A DNA stretch of 64,000 bases from Algivirga pacifica (lineage in GTDB: Bacteria; Bacteroidota; Bacteroidia; Cytophagales; Flammeovirgaceae). A model generated the notes under the pieces. It was not told the origin of the DNA, did not search any database, and worked only from the letters and a program-made list of their open reading frames with translations. Where the stretch lies: assembly GCF_039543525.1 (NCBI RefSeq), contig NZ_BAABJX010000055.1:23803-87802 (forward strand). The letters run 5' to 3'. Numbering within the stretch: position 1 is the stretch's first letter; every line of letters starts with the position of its first letter. Both the position numbers and the translations under genes were made by a program. Below are positions 53,733 to 63,500 of this stretch, piece by piece.

Positions 53733-55496
53733 ATGTCAGAAAATCAAGATTTCAACTGGGACGAGCTAGAAACTTCAGGTTTCGGCGATGGCTATTCTGA
53801 TTCAGAGAAAGCCAAAATGCTTGAGATGTACGAAGGTACTCTTAACGATGTAGAAGAGAATGAAGTAGTAGAAGGTACTGTAGTATCGATCACTGATCGT
53901 GAAGTAGTATTGAACATTGGCTTCAAATCTGATGGTTTGGTTCCACGTAACGAATTCCGTGACGTTGAGGATCTAAAAATCGGAGACTCTGTACAAGTTT
54001 ACATCGAGAACAAAGAGGACGCTCAAGGACAGCTTGTTCTATCTCGTAAGAAAGCGAAGATCGTTAAGGCATGGGAGCAAATCCAAGGTGCATTCGATAA
54101 CGACGCTGTAATCGAGGGTGTAGTGAAGAGAAGAACTAAAGGTGGTTTGATCGTAGATATCTTCGGTATCGAGGCGTTCTTGCCAGGTTCTCAAATCGAC
54201 GTTAAGCCTATCCGTGACTTCGACGTATTCGTTGACAAGAAGATGGAGCTTAAGGTTGTGAAAATCAACTACGCAAACGACAACGTAGTAGTTTCTCACA
54301 AGGTTCTTATCGAGAAAGACCTAGAGGAGCAAAAACAACAAATCCTGAACAACCTAGAAAGAGGTCAGGTATTGGAAGGTGTGATCAAGAACATGACCAA
54401 CTTCGGTGTATTCATCGACTTGGGTGGTGTAGATGGTCTACTTCACATTACAGATATCTCATGGGGAAGAATCTCTCACCCAGACGAGGTATTGAACTTG
54501 GATCAGAAAGTGAACGTAGTAGTTCTAGATTTCGACGACGAGAAGAAGCGTATTTCTCTAGGTATGAAGCAATTGACTCCACACCCATGGGATTCGTTGC
54601 CTGAAACTGTTGACGTTGGAGCTAGAGTGAAAGGTAAGATCGTAAACGTAGCAGATTACGGTGCATTCTTGGAGATCACTCCAGGTGTAGAAGGTCTTAT
54701 CCACGTTTCTGAAATGTCATGGTCTCAGCACCTAAGAAATCCACAAGATTTCATCAAAGTAGGTGAAGAGCTAGAAGCACAAGTATTGACTATCGACCGT
54801 GAGGAAAGAAAGATGTCTTTGGGTATCAAGCAATTGACTGAAGATCCATGGACTCAGAAAGACCTTATCGAGAAATATGCAGTAGGAAGCAAGCACAAAG
54901 GTATCGTTAGAAACCTTACTAACTTCGGTTTGTTCATCGAACTTGAGGAAGGTATCGACGGTCTTGTTCACGTTTCTGACTTGTCATGGACTAAGAAGAT
55001 CAAGCACCCATCTGAGTTTACTAAAGTAGGCGAAGAGCTAGAGGTAGTTGTTCTTGAAATCGATCCAGAGGCAAGAAGACTTGCACTAGGTCATAAGCAA
55101 CTTGAGGAGAACCCATGGGAGCACTTTGAGACAGTATTCGTTCCAGGTACTATCCACAATGGTACTATCGTGAACAAAACTGACAAAGGTGCTATCATCG
55201 AGCTTCAGTTCGGTATCGAAGGATTCTGCTTGAACAAATTCTTGAAGAAAGAAGACGGTTCTATGCCAGAAACTGGAGAAACTGTTGAGTTCAGAATCAG
55301 CGAGTTCTCTAAGGATGACAAGAAAATCGGTCTTTCTCACGTAGCTACTTACAAAGAGGAGAAGCCAAAAGCTCCTAAAGCTGCGAAGAAGCCAGCTGGA
55401 AAACCAGCATCTACTCCAACTGAGCAAGCATCTACTACACTAGGTGATCTTGACGCGTTGGCAGAGTTGAAAAAGAACATGAAAGACGGTGAGTAA
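53733..55496 (+). CDS. rpsA: 30S ribosomal protein S1
   Basis: The 587-residue protein binds mRNA at the small ribosomal subunit. Six S1 (OB-fold) domains are visible at about 42-108, 124-194, 209-280, 294-366, 381-453 and 468-535; domains 3-5 have the strong form (GVFIDLGGVDGLLHITDISW). A 50-residue tail rich in Lys, Ala and Pro follows. Codon choice is biased and GC at third positions is higher than in neighbours, which fits high expression. Confidence 0.96.
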   Translation: MSENQDFNWDELETSGFGDGYSDSEKAKMLEMYEGTLNDVEENEVVEGTVVSITDREVVLNIGFKSDGLVPRNEFRDVEDLKIGDSVQVYIENKEDAQGQLVLSRKKAKIVKAWEQIQGAFDNDAVIEGVVKRRTKGGLIVDIFGIEAFLPGSQIDVKPIRDFDVFVDKKMELKVVKINYANDNVVVSHKVLIEKDLEEQKQQILNNLERGQVLEGVIKNMTNFGVFIDLGGVDGLLHITDISWGRISHPDEVLNLDQKVNVVVLDFDDEKKRISLGMKQLTPHPWDSLPETVDVGARVKGKIVNVADYGAFLEITPGVEGLIHVSEMSWSQHLRNPQDFIKVGEELEAQVLTIDREERKMSLGIKQLTEDPWTQKDLIEKYAVGSKHKGIVRNLTNFGLFIELEEGIDGLVHVSDLSWTKKIKHPSEFTKVGEELEVVVLEIDPEARRLALGHKQLEENPWEHFETVFVPGTIHNGTIVNKTDKGAIIELQFGIEGFCLNKFLKKEDGSMPETGETVEFRISEFSKDDKKIGLSHVATYKEEKPKAPKAAKKPAGKPASTPTEQASTTLGDLDALAELKKNMKDGE

Positions 55497-55518
55497 TCCC
55501 TGTTGATCATTTCAATAT

Positions 55519-55556
55519 AAAAAAGCTGTTCGGGTTTATCCTGAACAGCTTTTTTT
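55519..55556 (+). terminator. rpsA terminator
   Basis: AAGCTGTTCgGG-tttat-CCtGAACAGCTT is followed by a run of eight T. It lies 22 bp after the rpsA stop. Confidence 0.92.
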
Positions 55557-55557
55557 T

Positions 55558-55782
55558 GTTCATGATGTTTAATTGAGCTTCGCTCGTTCATAATGTTTAG
55601 TTGAATAATTGTTGAAGCAGCTTACGCTGCTTGTTGAATTGAGCTTTGCTCCATTACATGATACCTTAATAAGTATGATATATCGATCAACAAATCAACT
55701 CAATACGAAGTACTGAAATTCAGCGATTCAATAGCTCAACTAAACACTATGAACGAGCGAAGCTCAATTAAACAACATGAAC
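55558..55782. repeat. Palindromic repeat, family A variant copy 6
   Basis: The outer arms (55558-55604 and 55736-55782) share GTTCATGATGTTTAATTGAG and GAGCTTCGCTCGTTCAT words. Inner words include GTTGAATTGAGC and the module AGCAGCTTACGCTGCT. The outer words with GTTCATGATG are not seen in other copies. It fills the space between rpsA and the gene at 55859. Confidence 0.82.
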
Positions 55783-55786
55783 AAAA

Positions 55787-55826
55787 AAAGCACAAACCTC
55801 TCCATTTCACGAAGACGTCTGTGCTT
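55787..55826 (-). terminator. Possible terminator of the 55859 gene
   Basis: AAGCACAaAC and GTcTGTGCTT can pair across a long loop, with an A run on the plus strand before them. Confidence 0.4.
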
Positions 55827-55858
55827 ATCTATTAAAACAACCTATTTATCACTCCCTC

Positions 55859-56155
55859 TTAGTTCAATGAGAACGAAGGGATATTGAAGGAAGATGACTG
55901 CTGCATGAAAGCAAGCTCATGAATCTCATAATGCAAATGTTCCGTAATCTCTAACCCTCGCATAATATCCTCTACCTCTTCCTCATCTTCTGCTTCGATT
56001 AACACCCACACCCTTTTCTGATCGGCAGACATGGAGTAGCTGTAAATCACTTGCTCGCTCATCAACTGCTGTACCTTCTCCAGATCATCTGGAATAAGGT
56101 CCATCAAGTTTTCTGAGAGTACTTCGGGCATTTCAGCTTCTATAATATATTGCAT
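55859..56155 (-). CDS. Small alpha/beta (muconolactone isomerase-like fold) protein
   Basis: The 98-residue protein has the strand-helix-helix-strand layout of dimeric alpha/beta barrel proteins (MQYIIEAEMPEVLSENLMDL, KRVWVLIEAEDEEEVEDIMR, HYEIHELAFMQ). It recalls muconolactone isomerase-like small proteins, but no catalytic residues can be assigned. No neighbours suggest a pathway. It is transcribed alone. Confidence 0.65.
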   Translation of the reverse strand: MQYIIEAEMPEVLSENLMDLIPDDLEKVQQLMSEQVIYSYSMSADQKRVWVLIEAEDEEEVEDIMRGLEITEHLHYEIHELAFMQQSSSFNIPSFSLN

Positions 56156-56393
56156 AATTCTGAATCGTTTATTTGATAATCTAGCCTAATCCTGACTCCT
56201 TGGAATATCCAACTTTTCAGTTAAATAAATCAATTCTTCTCTTTCTTAGTTTAATGCATTAGGAATCATTGAGTAAAAAGATACACAACTCTCCTATAAA
56301 TCAAGAAAAAGTTTCATTTTTTTCTTCTTTTCCTAAAAATATAGGTCTGGTGAATTGATTACTCGATAAACCTACAGTTAGCAAACAGTTTAA

Positions 56394-56497
56394 GGAGAAA
56401 GGAGAAAGGAGAAAGGAGAAAGGAGAAAGGAGAAAGGAGAAAGGAGAAAATTAAATTACCTTGTCCCTTTTACCTATTACTTTTTACTTTTTTCTTT
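56394..56497. repeat. Opposed 7-bp arrays upstream of gyrB
   Basis: The left arm at 56394-56449 is eight perfect GGAGAAA units. The right arm at 56456-56497 is six in-phase units: TTACCTT, GTCCCTT, TTACCTA, TTACTTT, TTACTTT, TTTCTTT. The strands are strongly purine/pyrimidine biased. The 56156-56718 interval holds this array and otherwise AT-rich DNA; no clear gyrB promoter was found. Confidence 0.9.
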
Positions 56498-56718
56498 CTT
56501 CCCATTTAAGCTTCCTGATAAGCCTTTCTATTCCCAGAATATTATTGAAAATCCGGCCAAAAAATTGTATTTTCGTGAGGTTCAAAAGAATTGTATATAC
56601 ATATCAATAACACTGTTTTTTGAGTATCGGAAAATGGCTGAAAAGTTACTTCTATGTTGAACAATAACAAGAAAGTTATCAGAACAACAAGGGACTCATA
56701 AACAGGACAAAAGACACT

Positions 56719-58659
56719 ATGGAAGAAAACAAAGGTAATTACTCCGCCGGTAATATCCAGATCCTGGAAGGACTGGAAGCAGTAAGAAAGCGTCCTGCCA
56801 TGTATATTGGTGACGTTGGGATCAAAGGTTTGCACCACCTAATCTGGGAGGTTGTAGACAACTCCATTGATGAGGCAATGGCTGGCTACTGCGATACCAT
56901 TGAAGTGAACATCCATGAAGACAACTCCATCTCTGTCAGTGACAACGGACGTGGTATTCCAACAGGAATGCACCCCAAAGAGAAAAAATCTGCCTTGGAA
57001 GTTGTTATGACAGTATTGCACGCCGGAGGTAAGTTCGATAAGGATACGTATAAGGTTTCTGGTGGTCTACACGGTGTAGGGGTTTCTTGTGTGAACGCAC
57101 TTTCGATCGATACTAAAGTTACTGTACACAGAGACGGTAAAGTATGGCAGCAGGAATACGAGATCGGTAAGCCTAAGTATGATGTAAAAATCATTGGGGA
57201 TACAGACCGCACAGGAACAACCGTGCGTTTCCTTCCTGACAACAGTATCTTTACCGAAAGCGTTTATAACTACGAAACCGTAGCAACTCGCTTAAGAGAG
57301 CTTGCATACCTAAACAAGGGGATCCGCATCAAGTTGACTGACTTAAGGGTACAGGAGGAAGATGGCAGCTACCTAAGTGATGAGTTCTTCTCTGAAGGGG
57401 GGCTTCCTGAGTATGTAAACTATATTGACAGCACACGTACTCCTCTATTGACTCACCCTGTATATATGGAAGGTAGTCGTGACAATATTGCGGTACAAGT
57501 TGCCCTAAAATACAATACCTCTTATGCTGAGCATGTATTCTCTTATGTAAACAACATCAATACTCATGAGGGAGGTACACACGTAGCCGGGTTCCGTAGG
57601 GCCTTGACACGTACACTAAAAAGCTATGCGGATAAATCTGGATTACTGGATAAAGTAAAGATTGATATCTCTGGAGATGACTTCCGTGAAGGACTGACAG
57701 CTATCATCTCAGTAAAAGTGCCTGAGCCACAGTTTGAGGGACAAACCAAAACCAAATTGGGTAACTCTGAGGTAATGGGGGTTGTTGATACTTGTGTAGC
57801 AGATGTTCTTTACACCTTCTTAGAAGAAAATCCTAAGGATGCTAAGACCATTATCCAAAAGGTGATTACAGCAGCACAAGCACGTCATGCTGCCCGTAAA
57901 GCCAGAGAAATGGTACAGCGTAAAAACGTAATGGGTGGATCAGGTCTTCCAGGTAAACTGGCTGACTGTTCTGAAAAAGATCCTGCAGCTTCTGAACTAT
58001 ACCTTGTGGAGGGTGACTCAGCAGGTGGCTCTGCAAAGCAGGGACGTGACCGTCACTTCCAGGCGATCCTTCCATTGAAAGGTAAGATCCTTAACGTAGA
58101 GAAAGCGCAAGAGCACAAGATCTATGACAATGAGGAGATCAAGAACATCATCACTGCACTAGGGGTATCTTTCGGCACAGATGAGGGTGATAAGTACTTG
58201 AATATGGAAAAGCTACGTTACCACAAGATCATCATCATGACCGATGCCGACGTGGATGGTAGCCACATTCGAACATTGATTCTTACGTTGTTCTTCCGTT
58301 ATATGAAACCATTGATTGAGAACGGTTATATATACATCGCTCAACCGCCTCTATACTTGGTAAGAAAAGGTAAGCAAGAGCGTTACTGCTGGTCTGAAAA
58401 GCACCGTATGGAAGCTATTCAGGAATTTGGTGGTGATGAAAATAAAGTTCACGTACAGCGTTACAAGGGTCTTGGTGAGATGAACCCAGAGCAGCTATGG
58501 ACCACAACCATGGATCCTGAGTTCCGTAACCTGAAGCGTGTAGACATTGAGTCTGCCGCAGAGGCAGATCACTTGTTCTCTATGTTGATGGGTGATGAGG
58601 TAGCTCCTCGCCGTGAGTTCATTGAGAAAAATGCAAGATATGCTAATGTAGATGTTTAA
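56719..58659 (+). CDS. gyrB: DNA gyrase subunit B
   Basis: The 646-residue ATPase subunit works with GyrA to add negative supercoils. The GHKL ATPase has EVVDNSIDEAMAGYC, SVSDNGRGIPTGMHP and GGLHGVGVSCVNALS. The Toprim domain has LYLVEGDSAGGSAKQGRDR, PLKGKILNVEKA and MTDADVDGSHIRTL. The length is that of the short GyrB type without the Gram-negative insert. dnaA, dnaN and recF are not next to it. Confidence 0.97.
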   Translation: MEENKGNYSAGNIQILEGLEAVRKRPAMYIGDVGIKGLHHLIWEVVDNSIDEAMAGYCDTIEVNIHEDNSISVSDNGRGIPTGMHPKEKKSALEVVMTVLHAGGKFDKDTYKVSGGLHGVGVSCVNALSIDTKVTVHRDGKVWQQEYEIGKPKYDVKIIGDTDRTGTTVRFLPDNSIFTESVYNYETVATRLRELAYLNKGIRIKLTDLRVQEEDGSYLSDEFFSEGGLPEYVNYIDSTRTPLLTHPVYMEGSRDNIAVQVALKYNTSYAEHVFSYVNNINTHEGGTHVAGFRRALTRTLKSYADKSGLLDKVKIDISGDDFREGLTAIISVKVPEPQFEGQTKTKLGNSEVMGVVDTCVADVLYTFLEENPKDAKTIIQKVITAAQARHAARKAREMVQRKNVMGGSGLPGKLADCSEKDPAASELYLVEGDSAGGSAKQGRDRHFQAILPLKGKILNVEKAQEHKIYDNEEIKNIITALGVSFGTDEGDKYLNMEKLRYHKIIIMTDADVDGSHIRTLILTLFFRYMKPLIENGYIYIAQPPLYLVRKGKQERYCWSEKHRMEAIQEFGGDENKVHVQRYKGLGEMNPEQLWTTTMDPEFRNLKRVDIESAAEADHLFSMLMGDEVAPRREFIEKNARYANVDV

Positions 58660-58707
58660 TCACAACATTTGATAGCACATATGATAAAGTGCCACACTAT
58701 TGGCTAG

Positions 58708-58730
58708 GTGCCGCGCCATTGGCGCGGCAC
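58708..58730. terminator. GC-rich hairpin between convergent genes
   Basis: GTGCCGCGCC-att-GGCGCGGCAC is a perfect 10-bp stem of very high GC in an AT-rich genome. It abuts the stop of the DUF4249 gene. No T run follows, so it may be a REP-like element rather than a true terminator. Confidence 0.55.
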
Positions 58731-59677
58731 TACTCATTTATACGGGCGCCAAAGCTTGAAACGGCTGAGCCACTAAACACTCCCACGACTTTTCCCTTAC
58801 TTACCTGATTCATTGGTATTATGTTAGTAGGCACATTACTTACCGGAGCGGCAAATAATCCACCTGTTGTCATATTTCTTTTTAGTTCACTCAGGAGAAA
58901 ATAGGATGTTTCCGTTAAAGAATGTAGCTCTATATAAATAGAATCCCCATTACTATAGGCCTTCTTTTGTCCTAGTTGATCCGTTTCTATAGCTGGATTA
59001 ACACCATATCTTACTGGAGATAAAAAAGTAATTCCATCCAAGGAAGGATTACTATTATACTCCTGACTAACATCATGGATTAAAATCATCTCCTCTCCCA
59101 TATTCAAGAACTCCTCGTTCTTCCAGGTCTTTAACCAATAGAAATCGTTTTTCCCTTTGAAGTCAGTCGCCCATACCTCTGCCAAGATACTTTCTGCATA
59201 AGGTACACCGGAACGTTCCCAAAGATATTTAAGCGAATCTAACCGAGGAACCCGCTCCAAGGAGGTGTAGGCCTCAAAATGATAAGGTCCATGCTTGACT
59301 TGTAAGCGATACTGCTTGTCATAATTGGCAGAAATCACATCTTCCTGATCTCTATTATTTAGCTTAAAGCACTCTTGTCGGTTGGTTGGCTTCCAAGTAT
59401 ATACACCATCTCGATCAGCATCTGTAAATATCCGCACACTACCTGTACCGACCGTCTCTACCAATACCTCTGCATCGAATACAGGATCTGCAATTGTTTT
59501 TTGTAAATAAGGCTTGGTATACGTCAAGCGTATTTCTTGAGGCGCAAGTTCATTTGTAATAAAAGCATCTACCACATATTGTGTCTGTCCTTCTTCCAAA
59601 TCAACATCAATCACTTTTTCACAAGCAACTCCTCCCAATAAAATCAATAACCCAAAAGTAGTATTCAGTAATTTCAT
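58730..59677 (-). CDS. DUF4249 lipoprotein
   Basis: The 315-residue lipoprotein has signal MKLLNTTFGLLILLGGVAC, followed by EKVIDVDLEEGQTQYVVDAF and TNELAPQEIRLTYTKPYL, typical of DUF4249. In many Bacteroidota this family pairs with a TonB-dependent receptor, as it does here, 27 bp upstream. It may be a surface partner of the receptor; the ligand is unknown. Confidence 0.88.
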   Translation of the reverse strand: MKLLNTTFGLLILLGGVACEKVIDVDLEEGQTQYVVDAFITNELAPQEIRLTYTKPYLQKTIADPVFDAEVLVETVGTGSVRIFTDADRDGVYTWKPTNRQECFKLNNRDQEDVISANYDKQYRLQVKHGPYHFEAYTSLERVPRLDSLKYLWERSGVPYAESILAEVWATDFKGKNDFYWLKTWKNEEFLNMGEEMILIHDVSQEYNSNPSLDGITFLSPVRYGVNPAIETDQLGQKKAYSNGDSIYIELHSLTETSYFLLSELKRNMTTGGLFAAPVSNVPTNIIPMNQVSKGKVVGVFSGSAVSSFGARINE

Positions 59678-59704
59678 AGCTGTACGTTGATGGTTTTAGT
59701 CGGA

Positions 59705-62083
59705 TTAGAATCTAAAATTATAAGCCACAGAAGGGACAATTGACCCTATTAAAGAAAACTGTATCGCCTCATTATTACTTACAATACTTGAAGACAGTCC
59801 ATTCGTATTAGGTTGAAAGCTGACTGAGAAAGGGTTTTGGCGGTTATATACATTATAGACCGAGAATACCCATTGTCCATCCCACCTTCCTTTGGATATC
59901 GGATCATAGGTTAAGGATAAGTCCAGTCGATGGTAAGAAGGTATTCTATAATTGTTTCGTCGGTTTTCCGGATTATGGGCTGGAGAATAGCCATGTAGTT
60001 CATAGGTATTGGAAGGGGCTGTTGTAGGTGTCCCTGAAATAAATGAAAAATTGGCTGAGCACTTCCACACTGGATTCCATTCATAAATCCCAACGACACT
60101 TAAATTGTGGGTTTGATCAAAACGAGCAGCATACCATTCATCTTGATTTATACCTTCTGTCTTCCGCTCCGAACGGGAAAGCGTATAACTTATCCAACCA
60201 TTAAATTTACCTTCCGTTTTTTTCAATTGCCACTCTACCCCATATGCCCTGCCAATCCCTTCCAATAGATCTCCCTCTAAATTACTATTCAGCAAAAGAT
60301 CAGCCCCGTCAATAAAGTCTACCATCTGCGTCATATGTTTGTAATAAAGCTCTACAGAAAACTCATACCCCTTTTGAGGTACATCCCGTTGATAGCCTAA
60401 AGAAAATTGATCTGCCAATTGGGGACGAATATTATTCGTACTAGGGTACCAAATATCCAATGGAGAAGAAGCCGCTGTATTAGAGATTAAATGAACGGAT
60501 TGCGTCATACGATGATAACTTACACGTATCGACTGCTCTTCTTTCCATTGATACGTAGCGGCTATTCTAGGCTCCAGATTTGGATAATATTGAATCAACT
60601 GTCCTGCCGTATATACTCGTTCCTCTTCTGGTATAGGAACCTTTCTCTGTCCTTTTTCTTCGGCTTCTCTGTATTCTTTTGCCACTCCTGCCCCTACATA
60701 AGCAAAGGATGAAAACCGTATTCCATAATTTAAAGACCATTGCTCTGTCAGCTGCTGCTCATTCCCCAAAAAAACACTTCCTTCCAAAGCATTCATCTTT
60801 GGCAACTCAAACGTGGGAATCGTATTACGGTAAACAATGTTTTCAGCCTTTCCCGGATAAAAATTATAGCGTGATACCTGTCCTCCAAAAGTGACTGTGT
60901 TTCGATCGTTCAAAAAATAACTGAATACCGAACGACCACTATAAGAATTCACCTTGGCACTCCAATCAAAGGCATCCTTCTCATTCCCAAAATGAAAAGC
61001 ATAACGGTAATCGTTCCAATAAGTTGTTGTCTTGAGTAGCAATTGATCACTAAATAAGTGCTTCCATTGAAGACTTGCACTTCGATCTCCCCATTCGAAA
61101 CCAATAAAACCAATGGCCTCAAAAGTGTCTTTCCCGGCATACGTTGTAAAACTCAGCTCATTTTTGGCATTAATCTTCCATTGCAATTTTGTTGTCAGAT
61201 CATAGAAATTAAACGCGGTCCCCTCCTGATCTCCTAAAAAAGGTCGTGCCAGCCAGTCAACATAAGAACGTCTTCCAGAAACCAGCAATGACACCTTCTC
61301 CTTCGCTATCGGCACCTCCAAAGTCAATCGACTAAAAATAACGCCTATACCACCTTGACCAGCAAAACTTGTATTATCGACTTCTTTCGTTTTGACATCC
61401 AGTACAGAAGATAATCGTCCTCCATACTCCACCGGTATTCCTCCTTTCAGCAAGCTAACACCATCAATCGCATCTGGATTGAATACCGAAAACAAACCAA
61501 ATAAGTGGGAAGTATTAAACATAGGTACCTCGTCCAACAACGCCAGGTTTTCACCGACACTTCCTCCACGTACATTAAACCCTGAGGCACCCTCTCCTAC
61601 ACCACTGACTCCTGGCAATAATTGAATGGACTTAATCACATCCGTTTCCCCTAATAATGCCGGAATACTTTGCATCTCTTCCACTCCTATCCTTGCCACA
61701 CTTGTACCTTCCGGACTCACCTTCCAACCTACTTGCGTAGCCTGTACAACTACTTCTTTCATTTGCTCAATTTCAGCTTCCAGATAAATGGGAATATCTT
61801 TATCTAAATCATCACTCATGATAACTACTTCCTTATAACCTACCGAACGAACAATAATACTATACGCTCCTTCTTTGGGCAACTTCAGTTCATAAGCACC
61901 AAAAATGTCTGTTGTACTTCCATCATTCAATTCCTGAATAAAAAGGGTTGCACCGATAATTGGCTCTCTGGTTTGCTGATCATAGATTTCACCTCGGATG
62001 ATTCGGTATGATTCCTGCGCCAAGCCCGACATGACACAGGTATACCATAACAAAAGGGATAAAGGTAACTTTAGGTTATTCAT
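59705..62083 (-). CDS. TonB-dependent receptor with N-terminal carboxypeptidase-like domain
   Basis: The 792-residue outer-membrane receptor has a signal peptide (cleavage near LAQ/E), a CarboxypepD_reg-like domain (about 25-110, GEIYDQQTREPIIGATLFIQ), a plug (about 115-235, SGFNVRGGSVGENLALLDEV, GGIPVEYGGRLSSVLDVKT) and a beta barrel ending in VAYNFRF. It takes up a ligand with TonB energy. It is the first gene of the unit with the DUF4249 lipoprotein. The size is small for a SusC protein and no SusD is present. Confidence 0.92.
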   Translation of the reverse strand: MNNLKLPLSLLLWYTCVMSGLAQESYRIIRGEIYDQQTREPIIGATLFIQELNDGSTTDIFGAYELKLPKEGAYSIIVRSVGYKEVVIMSDDLDKDIPIYLEAEIEQMKEVVVQATQVGWKVSPEGTSVARIGVEEMQSIPALLGETDVIKSIQLLPGVSGVGEGASGFNVRGGSVGENLALLDEVPMFNTSHLFGLFSVFNPDAIDGVSLLKGGIPVEYGGRLSSVLDVKTKEVDNTSFAGQGGIGVIFSRLTLEVPIAKEKVSLLVSGRRSYVDWLARPFLGDQEGTAFNFYDLTTKLQWKINAKNELSFTTYAGKDTFEAIGFIGFEWGDRSASLQWKHLFSDQLLLKTTTYWNDYRYAFHFGNEKDAFDWSAKVNSYSGRSVFSYFLNDRNTVTFGGQVSRYNFYPGKAENIVYRNTIPTFELPKMNALEGSVFLGNEQQLTEQWSLNYGIRFSSFAYVGAGVAKEYREAEEKGQRKVPIPEEERVYTAGQLIQYYPNLEPRIAATYQWKEEQSIRVSYHRMTQSVHLISNTAASSPLDIWYPSTNNIRPQLADQFSLGYQRDVPQKGYEFSVELYYKHMTQMVDFIDGADLLLNSNLEGDLLEGIGRAYGVEWQLKKTEGKFNGWISYTLSRSERKTEGINQDEWYAARFDQTHNLSVVGIYEWNPVWKCSANFSFISGTPTTAPSNTYELHGYSPAHNPENRRNNYRIPSYHRLDLSLTYDPISKGRWDGQWVFSVYNVYNRQNPFSVSFQPNTNGLSSSIVSNNEAIQFSLIGSIVPSVAYNFRF

Positions 62084-62319
62084 AGCTGAAGGATTGGATA
62101 TTTCGAATTTGGATAAAGTAATCAGATCTGTCGCTTAGACAAATAGAATTTGAAGGATTACCCTATGTACTATCCTTTGCACTCTCGCAAATACAATAAA
62201 ACGTCTCCAAAGTGGGTTGGGATTTCGTTATAGTATCGCTTCAGATAGGTACACTATTACTTACAACCTCTCTTTGATAAGCAGGGTCTTTATTTAAACT
62301 CAACTAATACTCAAAAACA

Positions 62320-62919
62320 ATGAAGCAAACTTTTACCCTACTCCTTTTTTTAATAATAAGTCACTACTCATTTAGCCAGGTAAATCATGAAATCAGGTGG
62401 ACTATTGGAACTTCTGAGCCATATATTAAAGGTTCATCAATAATGACTACATCGGATTCTCATATCAGCTATCGTATGAAAAAAGTACGAGAAGCAAGCC
62501 TAAAATACATCACTCAGGTAAAGGATCATACGTATCTGGAAACGGGAATTACTTATTTACAAGGGAATGTAACCATCGATTATGTAAGTTGGGGGGAGAT
62601 CTATAAAAGATCAAGCGGTACACTTCAACTACTTTCCATTCCTTTTTTTCTTAACAGAACCTTTGGGAAATATTTTTATATAAGTGGAGGTCCTACTTTT
62701 GATTTTCATTTAAACGACGAATTTTCTAAAGATTATTCCGGTATTGGTGCTGTTCTTGGCGTTGGAGGAATGTATCGTATAAAAAACCTCACTTTTTATT
62801 TGACTCCCAAAGTGGGGAAAAAGGCATTATGGCGACCTGACATTAATAAAGTAGAAAGAAAACTTACTGAGCTGAATATTGAGTTTGGCTTTGGCTATAG
62901 ACTCCCATCTAAACAATAG
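62320..62919 (+). CDS. Small outer-membrane beta-barrel protein, tandem paralogue 1
   Basis: The 199-residue protein has a signal peptide (cleavage near FSQ/V) and strand-like runs (TYLETGITYLQGNV, LQLLSIPFFLNRTFGKYFYI, SGGPTFDF, YRIKNLTFYLTPKVGKKAL, ELNIEFGFGYRL). It resembles OmpA-like/PorT-type 8-strand barrels. It is clearly a paralogue of the next gene, 5 bp downstream. The function is unknown. Confidence 0.72.
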   Translation: MKQTFTLLLFLIISHYSFSQVNHEIRWTIGTSEPYIKGSSIMTTSDSHISYRMKKVREASLKYITQVKDHTYLETGITYLQGNVTIDYVSWGEIYKRSSGTLQLLSIPFFLNRTFGKYFYISGGPTFDFHLNDEFSKDYSGIGAVLGVGGMYRIKNLTFYLTPKVGKKALWRPDINKVERKLTELNIEFGFGYRLPSKQ

Positions 62920-62924
62920 AACCA

Positions 62925-63500
62925 ATGACAAAACACATACTGTTTTTAATTTTCTCAATGCTTCTATCCCTGAAAGGGTTTTCTCAAACCCATTCTGAAC
63001 TAAGATTATTTCTAGGGTCTGCTCATCTTGTCTTAGTAGAGATAAAAAACGTTACATCACCTGAATTTGAAAATATTGAAACAAGAATGATCGGTGGAAA
63101 CTATCTTCACCCTTTGGGTAAGGACCTTTATTTAGTATCAGGATTTCGATACCAATATGGGGTGGTAGATATTACTGAAATTGGTGACAGCTATTATCAA
63201 CACAAAGAAGAAACCTTTCAATTGATGTCCATCCCTTTACAAGTGGAAAAATCCTTTTGGAAGTACTTCTTTGTCCATGGAGGACCAAGTATAGACTGGC
63301 AAATGACAAAAAGTAGATTTGATCAGCAATCTGGGATAGGAATGGGTATAGGGTTGGGCGCTTCTTATAGACTGAACAATTTTTCTTTCTTTATTAATCC
63401 TCGTTTCAAGATGAATGCCCTTATTCCATTTAGGGAAAAACCTTATAAGCACAACCTAACAGAACTAGGCCTGCAATTTGGTTTGGGATATAAATTGTAA
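62925..63500 (+). CDS. Small outer-membrane beta-barrel protein, tandem paralogue 2
   Basis: The 191-residue protein has a signal peptide (MTKHILFLIFSMLLSLKGFS, then Q) and the same block order as its neighbour: SELRLFLGSAH, FQLMSIPLQVEKSFWKYFFV, HGGPSIDW, YRLNNFSFFINPRFKMNALI and LTELGLQFGLGYKL. The pair is translated from one transcript. The divergence between the copies suggests an old duplication. Confidence 0.72.
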   Translation: MTKHILFLIFSMLLSLKGFSQTHSELRLFLGSAHLVLVEIKNVTSPEFENIETRMIGGNYLHPLGKDLYLVSGFRYQYGVVDITEIGDSYYQHKEETFQLMSIPLQVEKSFWKYFFVHGGPSIDWQMTKSRFDQQSGIGMGIGLGASYRLNNFSFFINPRFKMNALIPFREKPYKHNLTELGLQFGLGYKL

